Shown: positions 1 through 6,433 of the stretch, one piece after another
How positions within the stretch are numbered: position 1 is the stretch's first letter
Layout: every line of letters begins with the position of its first letter
Assembly (NCBI GenBank): GCA_003242675.1
Contig: QGVE01000061.1
Coordinates: 1 to 14,696, forward strand
Source of the DNA: Bacillota bacterium
GTDB lineage: Bacteria > Bacillota_E > Symbiobacteriia > Symbiobacteriales > Symbiobacteriaceae
DNA length: 14,696 nt
Direction of reading: 5' to 3'
Position numbers and translations under genes: made by a program
Notes under the pieces: generated by a model
What the model was told of the DNA's origin: nothing
Databases searched by the model: none
The model's input: the letters and a program-made list of their open reading frames with translations, nothing else

Positions 1-156
1 TCGCACCGCCCCGCCGTGCTGCGGCAGGCGCACCGCATCATCGTCCTGGACGGCGGGCGCGTCGTCGGGTCCGGCCGGCTGGACGAACTGCTGGAGACCT
101 GCGCGGAGATGCGTGAGCTGTGGTCCGCGGCCGGCGGGGGTGCGGTCCCATCGTGA
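1..156 (+). CDS. ABC transporter ATP-binding protein, C-terminal end only
   Basis: The first 51 codons of the window read open from base 1 to a TGA at 154-156. The peptide starts Ser-His-Arg, continues with a stretch like RIIVLDGGRVVGSGRLDELL, and ends with a short hydrophilic tail. This matches the end of an ABC ATPase nucleotide-binding domain: the H-loop (switch) histidine at the start, then the conserved 'I.VLd.G.vv..G...eLl' strand and helix. The '...ELW' ending resembles the ATPase domain of exporter-type (MsbA-like) half transporters, which is inference. The Walker A, Walker B and signature motifs lie upstream of the window, so substrate and direction cannot be told. The gene is partial because of the window edge, not visibly broken. 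Confidence 0.85.
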   Translation, partial: SHRPAVLRQAHRIIVLDGGRVVGSGRLDELLETCAEMRELWSAAGGGAVPS

Positions 157-257
157 ACCCGCCGGCCCCTTCAGTGGTTACTTCGCGCCGCACGTCTTCC
201 ACAATAGGGCAGGGGAGGTGGGAAAAGCCGGAACCAACATGCTATATCGGATAGTAA

Positions 258-816
258 GCGTTTGCCATCACCAACGTCGTGAATGCGTACCCGGACGTGC
301 CCCTCTTCGTGGCCGAGGCGCCCGTGACGGTGACCTTCCACGGCGACACCCTCTGCCGGGAGGACATCGAGTACTTCGCCGAGGGGACTTTCGAGAACGG
401 CATCCTGCACCTGCCCGAGTCAGGTGAGTCCGTCCGGTTTGCTGTGAAGAACTACACGTATATCGGCGAGACCGAGGTCCACGACGAGCTCACCCAGGAG
501 ATGTGGGACATCGGCGTGTACGTCACGGGCAACTCTACGCGATGCTCACCAACCCTGGCTACTACCTCGTGCTGGCAGGCCCGGAGGCCGCTGTTCCGAC
601 TCAGGTGTACATTCAGGTCGTGGATTCGTCGGCGGGAGAGACAAGCGGGAAGTCCGCCACGCCGGCTGAGCCGAAACCCGCTTCGGCGATTCCGACCAAG
701 TCCCGCGTCCTGGTGAACGGCAAGGAGGTCGCCTTCGGGGCCTACAACATCGATGGGTACAACTACTTCAAGCTCCGTGACCTGGCCATGGCCCTCTCCG
801 GCACCGTGAAGTTCCT
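258..816 (+). pseudogene. Decayed stalk-domain (copper amine oxidase N-terminal-like) surface protein gene
   Basis: Two overlapping frames together encode one protein-like remnant. The first frame runs from just after a TAA at 255-257 and reads ITNVVNAYPDVPLFV and onward to about base 535. The reading then makes sense only in another frame, which gives LYAMLTNPGYYLVLAG, a Pro/Ala linker, then VLVNGKEVAFGAYNIDGYNYFKLRDLAMAL. The last block is the hallmark of stalk-domain proteins (copper amine oxidase N-terminal-like repeats) of Gram-positive cell surfaces. It stops abruptly after SGTVKF and passes into unrelated sequence. No signal peptide precedes the remnant. I infer one frameshift near 530-540 plus loss of both ends. 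The original function is unknown beyond a likely exported, wall-associated protein. Exact limits are approximate. Confidence 0.7.
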
Positions 817-856
817 ACACGGAGTAAGGCGGGCGTGTGAAGCTTGTACGTACGAA

Positions 857-880
857 CAGGCCGGGAGCAATCCCGGCCTG
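857..880. repeat. Perfect 10-bp inverted repeat, four-base loop
   Basis: CAGGCCGGGA at 857-866 and its exact reverse complement at 871-880 flank GCAA. It lies just after the decayed surface-protein gene. No T-run follows on either strand, so it is a stem-loop of uncertain function, perhaps a remnant terminator. Confidence 0.6.
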
Positions 881-911
881 CGTCCTCTCGCAGGACGATG
901 CCAGGCAAAAC

Positions 912-957
912 GGGGCCATGCCCGGGAGCGTGATGTGCTCCGGGGCATGGCCCCTTT
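912..957. terminator. Long hairpin between convergent genes, probable bidirectional terminator
   Basis: Arms at 912-928 and 938-954 pair over 17 positions with one mismatch, around a nine-base loop. On the plus strand TTT follows; on the minus strand GTTTTG follows. It sits 20 bases beyond the stop of the minus-strand zinc-ribbon gene and so probably ends that transcript. Confidence 0.75.
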
Positions 958-975
958 GCCGGTCTGGTGGGTCCC

Positions 976-1317
976 CTATCCTGGTCGGCCGAGGTAAACC
1001 CAGTCGCGGATGACCGGCTCTCCGCACTTTACACAGTCGTAGTGCGGCTCGTCGGCCGGGGCGTCCTGCCGTTCGCCGCAGGACGGGCAGGTCACGGACT
1101 CGACGGGCGGCGGTGCAGATACCGCTCCTATCGCCCGCTGCGCGGCCTGTCCCGTGAGCAGGTCCAGTCGGTCGATGACGGCGCCGAGGCCGAGCAGCAA
1201 GGCGCCTGCCGCCGCGCCGCCGATGGCGATCCCGAAGGCCACGCCGGTCCCGCACAGGAACAGGACCAGCGCCTCGTCACACCCCTCCGAATGGAACTTC
1301 GCCGCCCCGCCGCGCAC
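976..1317 (-). CDS. Small membrane protein with C-terminal zinc ribbon
   Basis: About 113 residues from the GTG at 1315-1317. A Gly/Ala/Leu-rich hydrophobic stretch (roughly residues 18-47) looks like one membrane segment. After a short linker come two cysteine pairs, CPSC at 77-80 and CVKC at 95-98, spaced like a zinc ribbon. I do not recognise the family. The start is doubtful: the GTG lies inside a strong hairpin (1301-1336), with no ribosome site before it. A GGAGGGG just downstream would fit a CTG at 1267-1269, and an in-frame GTG lies at 1240-1242. It follows methionine aminopeptidase on the same strand by 27 bases, so it may be co-transcribed with it, but the hairpin would reduce read-through. 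Function is unknown. Confidence 0.5.
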   Translation of the reverse strand: MRGGAAKFHSEGCDEALVLFLCGTGVAFGIAIGGAAAGALLLGLGAVIDRLDLLTGQAAQRAIGAVSAPPPVESVTCPSCGERQDAPADEPHYDCVKCGEPVIRDWVYLGRPG

Positions 1318-1336
1318 CGTGCGCGGGCGGGGCGGC
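1301..1336 (-). terminator. GC-rich hairpin downstream of map
   Basis: Arms 1301-1317 and 1319-1336 are complementary apart from one bulged base. The hairpin lies 9 bases beyond the map stop codon. No T-run follows on the minus strand, so it may be an attenuating or RNA-stabilising hairpin rather than a full terminator. It overlaps the nominal GTG start of the next gene and argues for a later start there. Confidence 0.5.
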
Positions 1337-1344
1337 CTTAGCGT

Positions 1345-2094
1345 TCACAGCTTCGTCAGGATCTCCGGTCCGTTGTCCGTGATCGCGATCGTGTGCTCGT
1401 ACTGCACGCAGATCGAGCCATCCACGGTGCGGGCGGTCCAGCCGTCGGGGTCCAGCTTCGCCCGCCAGTCGCCCAGCGTGATCATCGGCTCGATGGCGAT
1501 GGTCATGCCCGCCCGGAGCAGGATGCCCGTGCCCGGCTGCCCGTAGTGGGGCACCTCGGGCGGTTCGTGCAGATCCTGGCCCACGCCGTGGCCGATGTAG
1601 TCGCGGACCACGCCGTAGCCGTGGCTCTCGGCCAGGCTCTGGATCGCATGGCCGATGTCGCCCATGCGGTTCCCCGGCACGGCGACCGCGATCGCGGCGT
1701 AGAGCGCCTGCTCGGTCACCCGCATGAGCTCCCGGACCTCCGGCGACACCTCGCCCACGGCGTACGTCCAGGCTGAGTCCCCGTGGTACCCCTTGTAGCA
1801 GGCGCCGATGTCGATCGTGACCACCTGGCCGGCCTTCAGCCGCTTCTTGCTGGGGAAGCCGTGGCAGATGACGTCGTCGACCGACGCGCAGATGGAGGCC
1901 GGAAAGCCGTTATACCCCTTGAAGCTGGGCGTGGCGTTGTGCTTGGCGAGGAACTGCTCGACGAACTGATCCAGCTCCCACGTGGTGATGCCGGGCTCGA
2001 TCTTCTCCGCCAGGGCGGCGTGGCACTCGGCCACGATGCGCCCGGCGTCCCGCATGATCGCGATCTCGCGCTGCGACTTCAGTCTGATCAACAT
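1345..2094 (-). CDS. map: Methionine aminopeptidase, type I
   Basis: Removes the initiator methionine from nascent proteins in the cytosol; a dinuclear-metal pita-bread-fold peptidase. The 249-residue product is the usual length of short type Ia enzymes. The five metal ligands are all visible: Asp95 (TIDIG), Asp106 (HGDSAW), His169 (GHGVG), Glu202 (IAIEPM) and Glu233 (QYEHT). His79 (VICHGFP) is the conserved substrate-contacting histidine. I chose ATG 2092-2094 because it gives the family's typical N-terminus (MLIRLKSQREIAIMR) and is preceded by a G-rich site (TAGGGGG). An upstream in-frame start would add 18 atypical residues. It is not in the ribosomal-protein/adk cluster where map often sits, so this may be a second copy; that is inference. 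Confidence 0.95.
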   Translation of the reverse strand: MLIRLKSQREIAIMRDAGRIVAECHAALAEKIEPGITTWELDQFVEQFLAKHNATPSFKGYNGFPASICASVDDVICHGFPSKKRLKAGQVVTIDIGACYKGYHGDSAWTYAVGEVSPEVRELMRVTEQALYAAIAVAVPGNRMGDIGHAIQSLAESHGYGVVRDYIGHGVGQDLHEPPEVPHYGQPGTGILLRAGMTIAIEPMITLGDWRAKLDPDGWTARTVDGSICVQYEHTIAITDNGPEILTKL

Positions 2095-2227
2095 GAAGCC
2101 CCCTACTGGATCTCGTTCTCCCTTCATCCTACCGCATCTCCACCGCAACCGGAAGCCGTGTGCGGAAATCTCCGCACCGGAAGGAGACCGCGCCCGCCGG
2201 GGCGAACCCCAAGGCGCAAGGAGGCTG

Positions 2228-3058
2228 ATGCACGTGCTGCACCGGCTCGCGGATTACCACATGCACACGGTGCGCTGCGGCCACGCCGTGGGCACCATGG
2301 AGGCGTACGTCGAGGCGGCCATCGCCCGCGGCCTGGGCGAGATCGGCTTTTCGGACCACGTGCCCATGTACTGGGTGCCGGAGGAACAGCGGGATCCCAG
2401 CGGGGCGATGTCCATGGCGGAGCTGGAGGCGTATGTCGCCGACGTCCTGCGCCTCCGGGAGCGCTACCCCGAGATCCCCATCCGGCTGGGGCTGGAGGCC
2501 GACTTCATCCCCGGGCACGAGGAGGAGCTGGTTCGGCTGCTGGAGCCTTACCCCTGGGACTACGTGATCGGTTCGGTCCACTTCCTGGGCGACTGGAACT
2601 TCGACCATCCGGCCTTCGTGCACCGCTTCGCCGAGTGGGACATTGACGATCTGTACGACCGGTTCTTCGCCCTGGAGCAGATGGCGGCGGAAAGCGGCCT
2701 GTTTGACATTCTGGCCCACATTGACCTGATCAAGATCTTCGGCCACCGCCCGAACCGGGACCTGAGCGAGGCCTACGCGCGCCTGGCCGGCGCCATCGCC
2801 CGGGCCGGTGTGGCGATCGAGCTTTCCACGGCCGGGCTGCGCAAGCCCGTGGGCGAGTACTACCCCGCCCCGGCCCTGCTGAAGGCCTGCTGCGAGCGGG
2901 GGGTTCCGCTGGTCATCTCGTCGGACGCCCACGCGCCGGAGCAGGTGGGTTGGGGCTTCGAGCAGGCCCGGGCGCTGGCCTTGGAGACCGGTTTCACCCA
3001 TACGGTGCGGTTCGCCGGGCGGCGCCGGCAGCTGGTGCCCCTCGCCGGCGAGGAGTGA
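2228..3058 (+). CDS. PHP-family histidinol-phosphatase-type hydrolase
   Basis: A metal-dependent phosphoesterase of the PHP family, HisK/HisJ type, which in histidine biosynthesis converts L-histidinol phosphate to histidinol. Metal-site residues appear in family order: His11-x-His13 (DYHMHT), Asp43-His44 (FSDHVP), Glu90 (GLEADF), His118 (SVHFL), His164 (LAHIDL), Asp233-x-His235 (SSDAHAP). The length of 276 residues is typical. AAGGAGG at 2218-2224 is only 3 bases from ATG 2228 but 9 bases from an in-frame GTG at 2234, so the GTG may be the true start. No other his gene is nearby, so a different phosphoester substrate is possible. A hairpin terminator follows at 3097-3129. Confidence 0.85.
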   Translation: MHVLHRLADYHMHTVRCGHAVGTMEAYVEAAIARGLGEIGFSDHVPMYWVPEEQRDPSGAMSMAELEAYVADVLRLRERYPEIPIRLGLEADFIPGHEEELVRLLEPYPWDYVIGSVHFLGDWNFDHPAFVHRFAEWDIDDLYDRFFALEQMAAESGLFDILAHIDLIKIFGHRPNRDLSEAYARLAGAIARAGVAIELSTAGLRKPVGEYYPAPALLKACCERGVPLVISSDAHAPEQVGWGFEQARALALETGFTHTVRFAGRRRQLVPLAGEE

Positions 3059-3096
3059 CGGGAGCGGGAGTGAACGCCAACCCCGCAGAGATAGAG

Positions 3097-3129
3097 CGAG
3101 CGGGTCCTCCCCGAGGGGAGCCCCGCTCG
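3097..3129. terminator. Hairpin between convergent genes
   Basis: An 8-bp outer stem (CGAGCGGG with CCCGCTCG) and a 5-6 bp inner stem (CTCCCC with GGGGAG) form an interrupted hairpin between the PHP gene (plus) and the small Tyr-rich gene (minus). T-rich sequence follows weakly on both strands (tctgtggttt; ctctatctct). A shared terminator is likely. Confidence 0.65.
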
Positions 3130-3137
3130 TCTGTGGT

Positions 3138-3383
3138 TTAGATGCCGAATCCCTTGCCCGCCGGATAGGCCGCGATTCCCGGGATGCCGGCAGTGGTTGG
3201 GTACGCGGAGGGAACGGTCGCCACGGTCGTCACGGGGACGGCGTACTCGTAGACGCGGTAGACCGTCGCGTTGGCCGCCGGGTAGGCGGCCGCGCCCGGG
3301 GCGATGAACAGGTCGTCCGCGCCGGCCTGGGCGCCGATAAACGGAGAGAACGCCGGGAGCTTGCCAAAGCCACCGTAGTACAA
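3138..3383 (-). CDS. Small Ala/Pro/Tyr-rich protein, unknown
   Basis: 81 residues from a TTG at 3381-3383. The start is supported by a strong AGGAGG ending 9 bases upstream; an ATG eight codons earlier would put the ribosome site inside the coding region. The sequence opens MYYGGFGKLPAF. It is rich in Ala, Pro, Tyr, Val and Thr, contains AAYPAAN and AAYPAGK repeats, and ends GKGFGI. There is no signal peptide, clear membrane helix or cysteine. Low-complexity Tyr/Gly-rich proteins of this size are common among spore coat or crust proteins in endospore formers, so a structural spore role is possible, but only by composition. No family recognised. Confidence 0.6.
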   Translation of the reverse strand: MYYGGFGKLPAFSPFIGAQAGADDLFIAPGAAAYPAANATVYRVYEYAVPVTTVATVPSAYPTTAGIPGIAAYPAGKGFGI

Positions 3384-3634
3384 AGCGGTGCACCTCCTCT
3401 CCTGCACAGTCTATGGGTGCGGGGGGCGGCAGGTGAAAGGCGGCGCGCCGAGGGAGTGCCCCGGGGCAGCTCCAGGCGGAGGCGGCTCAAGGCGGCCATA
3501 TGGTGACCCTGGTTTCGTGCGCCCAAGAAATGACCCCCCCGTCCGGGAGGGGGTTTTCGTGTCGCCTGGGCGATCCCCTGGCAGGATTCCCCTCCGCGCC
3601 GGGTTAATACATGGTGGGAGGAGGTTGAGCGGAT
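3384..3634. other. Divergent intergenic region, 251 bp
   Basis: This lies between the start of the small minus-strand gene and the start of the flavoprotein gene. It holds the minus-strand ribosome site (next to 3392-3397), a terminator-like hairpin at 3533-3557, a possible -10 (TAATAC, 3605-3610) without a good -35, and the plus-strand AGGAGG at 3619-3624. I recognise no known riboswitch. Confidence 0.5.
3533..3557 (+). terminator. Orphan Rho-independent terminator upstream of the flavoprotein gene
   Basis: ACCCCC (3533-3538) pairs with GGGGGT (3549-3554) around a short GC loop and is followed by TTTT on the plus strand. No complete plus-strand gene precedes it after the terminator at 3097-3129. 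It could be a leader attenuator for the gene at 3635 or the end of a short RNA. Confidence 0.6.
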
Positions 3635-4597
3635 ATGCTGCGTACCCGTCTGTGCGAGCTGCTCTCGATCGAGTACCCCATCATCCAGGGCGGTCTGGCC
3701 TACCTGGCCCGGGCCGAGCTGTGCGCGGCGGTATCGGAGGCCGGCGGGCTGGGGCAGATCACCGCCGCGACGCTCAGCAGCCCCGAGGAGCTGCGGGAGG
3801 AGATCCGGAAGGTGCGGGCCCGGACCCAGAAGCCCTTCGGCGTGAACTTCGCCATGGGCTACCGCAGCCTGGAGCCTTACATCGACGTGGCCCTGGAGGA
3901 AGGGGTGCGCATCGTCACGATCACCGGCGGCAACCCCGAGCCCTACATGAAGTATATCGACGCCCGGGTGCCCGGCGTGAAGAAGATCATCCTCGTGGCC
4001 GGCGTGCGGGCCGCCCAGAAGGCGGAGGCCCTCGGGGCGGACGCGATCATCGCCGTGGGCTACGATGGCGGCGGCCACCTGGGGCGGGACGACGTCGGCA
4101 CGATGGCCCTGATCCCCCGCATCGTCGATTCGGTCAAGATCCCCGTGGCGGCCAGCGGCGGCATCGTCGACGGGCGCGGGCTGATGGCCGCCCTGGCCCT
4201 GGGGGCGGACGGCATCGAGATGGGCACGCGGTTCGTCGCCGTCCAGGAGTGCCCCGCGCACGAGGCGTACAAGAAGCTGCTCCTGGAGACCAAGGAAAAC
4301 GAGACCGTCATCGTCGAGCGGTCCATCGGCCGGCCCGCCCGGGTGCTGAAGACGGGCGGTGCCCAGCGGATCCTGGAGGCCGAGGCCCGGGGCGCGACCC
4401 TGGAGGAGCTGCTCCCGCTCATCTCCGGCAAGGTCAACGCGAAGGCGGCCCTGGAGGGGGACCTGGAGGAGGGGTTCGTCTACGCCGGCCAGGGCGTGGG
4501 GCTCATCCAGGATGTACCGACGGTGGCCGAGCTGTTCCGCCGCATCCTGGCCGAAGCCCGCGCCATCGGCGAGCGGCTGCGGGCGCTCGGCGTCTGA
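3635..4597 (+). CDS. Nitronate monooxygenase / FabK-like FMN flavoprotein
   Basis: A TIM-barrel FMN oxidoreductase of the 2-nitropropane dioxygenase family. Members either oxidise nitronates with oxygen or (FabK) reduce enoyl-ACP in fatty-acid synthesis. Family features in order: N-terminal YPIIQGGLAYLA (residues 14-25), GGNPEPY (98-104), GYDGGGHLGRDDVGT (142-156) with His148 at the position of the catalytic histidine, then the FMN phosphate-binding ASGGIVDGRG (173-182) and GADGIEMGTRF (190-200). The 320-residue length is typical. ATG 3635 follows AGGAGG by 10 bases. No fab gene is adjacent, so nitronate monooxygenase and FabK cannot be separated by context. A strong convergent terminator follows. 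Confidence 0.85.
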   Translation: MLRTRLCELLSIEYPIIQGGLAYLARAELCAAVSEAGGLGQITAATLSSPEELREEIRKVRARTQKPFGVNFAMGYRSLEPYIDVALEEGVRIVTITGGNPEPYMKYIDARVPGVKKIILVAGVRAAQKAEALGADAIIAVGYDGGGHLGRDDVGTMALIPRIVDSVKIPVAASGGIVDGRGLMAALALGADGIEMGTRFVAVQECPAHEAYKKLLLETKENETVIVERSIGRPARVLKTGGAQRILEAEARGATLEELLPLISGKVNAKAALEGDLEEGFVYAGQGVGLIQDVPTVAELFRRILAEARAIGERLRALGV

Positions 4598-4605
4598 TCC
4601 GGGGA

Positions 4606-4652
4606 AAAGGGCTGTCCCCGCGCCATCCGGGATGACGCGAGGACAGCCCTTT
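4606..4652. terminator. Bidirectional terminator between convergent genes
   Basis: AAAGGGCTGTCC (4606-4617) is the exact reverse complement of 4641-4652. Inside, CGCG and CATCC pair with GGATG and CGCG, giving a long, nearly continuous stem. T-rich flanks occur on both strands. It serves the flavoprotein gene (plus) and the DUF3243 gene (minus), whose stop is only 6 bases away. Confidence 0.85.
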
Positions 4653-4657
4653 CCGCT

Positions 4658-4936
4658 CTAGTGGACCCTTCCGTCCGACACCATCTTGGTGACCATGCTC
4701 GCCAGCGCCCTGCGCTCTTCCTCCGTGCCCGCGTCCCAGAGCTCCTTCAGGAGCCGCTGCTCGCGGTTGCGGGGGTCGACCCTCTCCGCCAGGAAGGCGC
4801 CGATGCGGGTCGCCGCGTTGGTGATCGCCGACTGCGAGGCGCCAGCCTGCTTGGCCTCGTTCACCCGCTCGGAGAGGAACTGCTTCCACTGCTCGAACGA
4901 CTCCAAGATCGGGGTGTCGGGAGAGACGTTTTCCAT
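4658..4936 (-). CDS. DUF3243 family protein (YmfJ-like)
   Basis: 92 residues, helical, without signal or membrane segment. The core (FEQWKQFLSERVNEAKQAG, then IGAFLAERVDPRNREQRLLKELW, then EEERRALASMVTKMV) matches the DUF3243 pattern known from Bacillus YmfJ and relatives, a small family widespread in endospore formers with no established biochemical role. ATG 4934-4936 is preceded by AGGAGG at about 9 bases. It is last in a run of three minus-strand genes beginning at 5820, separated by gaps of about 100 bases, possibly one transcript. It ends at the convergent terminator 4606-4652. Confidence 0.8.
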   Translation of the reverse strand: MENVSPDTPILESFEQWKQFLSERVNEAKQAGASQSAITNAATRIGAFLAERVDPRNREQRLLKELWDAGTEEERRALASMVTKMVSDGRVH

Positions 4937-5033
4937 CCTGCGCAGACCTCCTGTGCCGATTCCATCGCTTTGGAATGTGGTTTCAGCGGGTAGTCTGCGC
5001 GCTCGCCTGCCGGATCATCCCTGCCGATGGGCA

Positions 5034-5498
5034 TCACTTGCGCGCACAGCGGACGTGGGCGTAGACGTGTCGCTTCCGGCCCAGCACCGCCGCGCGGGTG
5101 CCGGCGCGCAGCGGCCGCCCGCAGACGGCGCACGTCATATCGGCGGGCAGGGTGACCGTGCTCAGCGGCTCCGGCGCGTCCTTCTTCGATGCCGCGCCCT
5201 CCCGCTTCGGCTTCCACTCGACGATGCCCTCCGCGGCCAGCCAGTCCAGGGCCGCCTGCTTGTCGGGCGCAACGATGTAGACCTCCTGGACTGCCGCGCC
5301 GTTCTTCGCCAGCAGCCGGAGGCCCGTCTCGGTAAACCGCTGGAACGTCACTTCGAATCCCTGGGAGCCCAGGGGGCGGATCGGCCCGGGGATGATGCTG
5401 GTCACGTGCTCGCAGGCCGCGATGCGCTCCAGCACCGGCCACAGGTGGTCGATCACGCTGTGCTCCCGCTTGATCTTGCCAGCCCGATACTTCTTCAA
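5034..5498 (-). CDS. DUF2103-like predicted metal-binding protein
   Basis: 154 residues. The N-terminal half (KREHSVIDHLWPVLERIAACEHVTSIIPGPI, then QGFEVTFQRFTETGLRLLAKNGAAVQEVYIV) looks like the DUF2103/COG4031 'predicted metal-binding' family; this is from memory of the pattern and moderately sure. The basic linker (about residues 96-105) leads to a C-terminal CAVCGRPLRAGTR...HVYAHVRCARK block, whose Cys and His residues resemble a treble-clef or zinc-ribbon site. The start is TTG 5496-5498 behind GGACGGAG. It lies between a small membrane protein and DUF3243 on the same strand. Function is unknown; nucleic-acid binding is possible given the basic linker and zinc motif. Confidence 0.65.
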   Translation of the reverse strand: MKKYRAGKIKREHSVIDHLWPVLERIAACEHVTSIIPGPIRPLGSQGFEVTFQRFTETGLRLLAKNGAAVQEVYIVAPDKQAALDWLAAEGIVEWKPKREGAASKKDAPEPLSTVTLPADMTCAVCGRPLRAGTRAAVLGRKRHVYAHVRCARK

Positions 5499-5598
5499 TC
5501 CGGTCTCCGTCCTCGGCTGAGAATCGGCCTCTCGCCCTCCACTGTACCGCAGATCGGGCCCGTCGCCAACCTGCGCGTGCAGGAGGGCCGCCCCGGGC

Positions 5599-5820
5599 CT
5601 ACTTGCCGAAGATTGCGCCGATCGTCTCCTGCAGCAGGTTCTGCTTGCCCGCCACCAGGAAGAGGGTCATGCCGCAGATGAAGAGGAACGTGCTGAGGAT
5701 CGGCGGAACCCGCGTCCGGGCAAAGGGCCCGACCTTGGCCAGGAGGCCGGTGGCCACGGCCAGGATGACGTTGGCGACCAGGAACAGGACCCACCACAGG
5801 ATGAGCTGGTTGAGACTCAT
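5599..5820 (-). CDS. Small two-helix membrane protein, unknown
   Basis: 73 residues. Two hydrophobic segments (about residues 6-28 and 40-57) are separated by KVGPFARTRVPP, followed by a short C-terminal tail. No family recognised. ATG 5818-5820 follows GGGGGAGG by about 9 bases. A good sigma-A-type promoter lies upstream on the same strand (5879-5907), so this is probably the first gene of a minus-strand unit that continues with the DUF2103-like and DUF3243 genes. Confidence 0.6.
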   Translation of the reverse strand: MSLNQLILWWVLFLVANVILAVATGLLAKVGPFARTRVPPILSTFLFICGMTLFLVAGKQNLLQETIGAIFGK

Positions 5821-5878
5821 CGGAGCGCCTCCCCCGACAAAAGGTGCTATGATACCTAGTGATGTCCGTCGGTGCCTA

Positions 5879-5907
5879 ATTATAGACGAAAGGTTCGATA
5901 TGGTCTA
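5879..5907 (-). promoter_or_regulatory. Sigma-A-type promoter for the minus-strand unit
   Basis: On the minus strand, TAGACC (5902-5907) and a perfect TATAAT (5879-5884) are 17 bases apart. Transcription would start near 5872 and leave a leader of about 50 bases before ATG 5820. Confidence 0.6.
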
Positions 5908-5954
5908 GTCCGAAAGGCTGGGCGAGGGTTACAGACCGGTGGGGCGTCCGACAG

Positions 5955-5984
5955 TTGACGGCGCGGAACCGACTGTGATAGAAT
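5955..5984 (+). promoter_or_regulatory. Promoter of tRNA-Cys
   Basis: TTGACG (5955-5960) and TAGAAT (5979-5984) are 18 bases apart. The -10 ends 17 bases before the mature tRNA 5' end. Confidence 0.75.
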
Positions 5985-6001
5985 GGGCGGTGCCGTCAAA
6001 G

Positions 6002-6076
6002 GGTGGGTTGGCGAAGTGGTAACGCGGCGGTCTGCAAAACCGTTATCCGTGGGTTCGAATCCCACACCCACCTCCA
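6002..6076 (+). tRNA. tRNA-Cys, anticodon GCA
   Basis: A complete cloverleaf: acceptor GGTGGGT (6002-6008) pairs with ACCCACC (6066-6072), followed by T and an encoded CCA (6074-6076). The anticodon loop CTGCAAA holds GCA at 6034-6036. The T-arm GTGGG/CCCAC surrounds TTCGAAT. It has its own promoter (5955-5984) and terminator (6087-6117). It reads UGC/UGU and is an ordinary cysteine tRNA, not a tRNA-Sec: no UCA anticodon and no long extra arm. Confidence 0.97.
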
Positions 6077-6086
6077 AGCGATGGGC

Positions 6087-6117
6087 GCCCGGCTGGATCG
6101 ACCAGCCGGGCGTTTTT
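6087..6117 (+). terminator. Rho-independent terminator of tRNA-Cys
   Basis: GCCCGGCTGG (6087-6096) and its exact reverse complement (6102-6111) form a 10-bp stem around ATCGA, followed by GTTTTT. Confidence 0.9.
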
Positions 6118-6164
6118 CACACCCTCCCCACGCGCCGCATAGGCTGGACGCGGAGGTGGGGGCC

Positions 6165-6260
6165 ATGTTCTTCGGCAAGCCTTTCGGTAAGAACTTCGGC
6201 AAGTTTGGGAAGCCCTTCTTTAAGTGGCCCTTCTTTAAGTTCCCGTGGTGGGGAATCTAG
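6165..6260 (+). CDS. 31-residue cationic, aromatic-rich peptide
   Basis: ATG 6165 is preceded by a good ribosome site (GGAGGT at 6152-6157). The 31 residues comprise 10 Phe, 6 Lys, 5 Gly, 4 Pro and 3 Trp with no acidic residue, giving about +6 charge. The pattern is repetitive: F-G-K-P-F, F-G-K-N-F, F-G-K-F-G-K-P-F-F, then two K-W/F-P blocks and a terminal PWWGI. No signal peptide or cysteine. Codon use is Lys AAG, Phe TTC-rich, Gly GGC, consistent with host translation. It sits alone between the tRNA-Cys terminator and a hairpin at 6289-6316. I do not recognise it. A membrane-active or spore-associated peptide is conceivable, purely from composition. Confidence 0.6.
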   Translation: MFFGKPFGKNFGKFGKPFFKWPFFKFPWWGI

Positions 6261-6288
6261 ACTCGATCCTTTGTCTTGTGCGTGTTCC

Positions 6289-6320
6289 GGGCGGGCCCTT
6301 CTAGTCGGGTCCGCCCTTGC
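6289..6320 (+). terminator. Hairpin after the 31-residue peptide gene
   Basis: GGGCGGGCCC (6289-6298) pairs with GGGTCCGCCC (6307-6316), with one G-U pair, around an eight-base loop. A short TTG follows. Weak terminator or leader hairpin for the DsbA-like gene. Confidence 0.5.
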
Positions 6321-6433
6321 CGCGCCCGGGAGGCGGATTCTGGCCGCCGGCGGGAGGAGAAGCCGCGGGCGGGGCCAAAATAGAACGGTACGCAGAGAGC
6401 GGCGAACCAAAGGTCAAAGGATGTGTTGCAGCA

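Noticed and set aside
113..427. Small plus-strand frame, including ATG at 239 with GGGGAGG upstream
   Set aside because: The peptide is Arg/Pro/Gly-rich and overlaps the frame with recognisable surface-protein sequence; it may include the lost original start, but does not itself look coding.
1982..2227. Upstream extension of the PHP hydrolase by 82 residues
   Set aside because: It overlaps map on the other strand and has no family similarity; AAGGAGG at 2218-2224 marks the true start region.
3388..4635. Long Arg/Gly-rich plus-strand frame over the flavoprotein gene
   Set aside because: Out-of-frame shadow of the 3635-4597 gene; no domain and no suitable ribosome site.
6002..6076. Possibility that the tRNA is tRNA-Sec (selC), given nearby UGA genes
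   Set aside because: Anticodon is GCA, acceptor stem is 7 bp and there is no long variable arm; it is tRNA-Cys.
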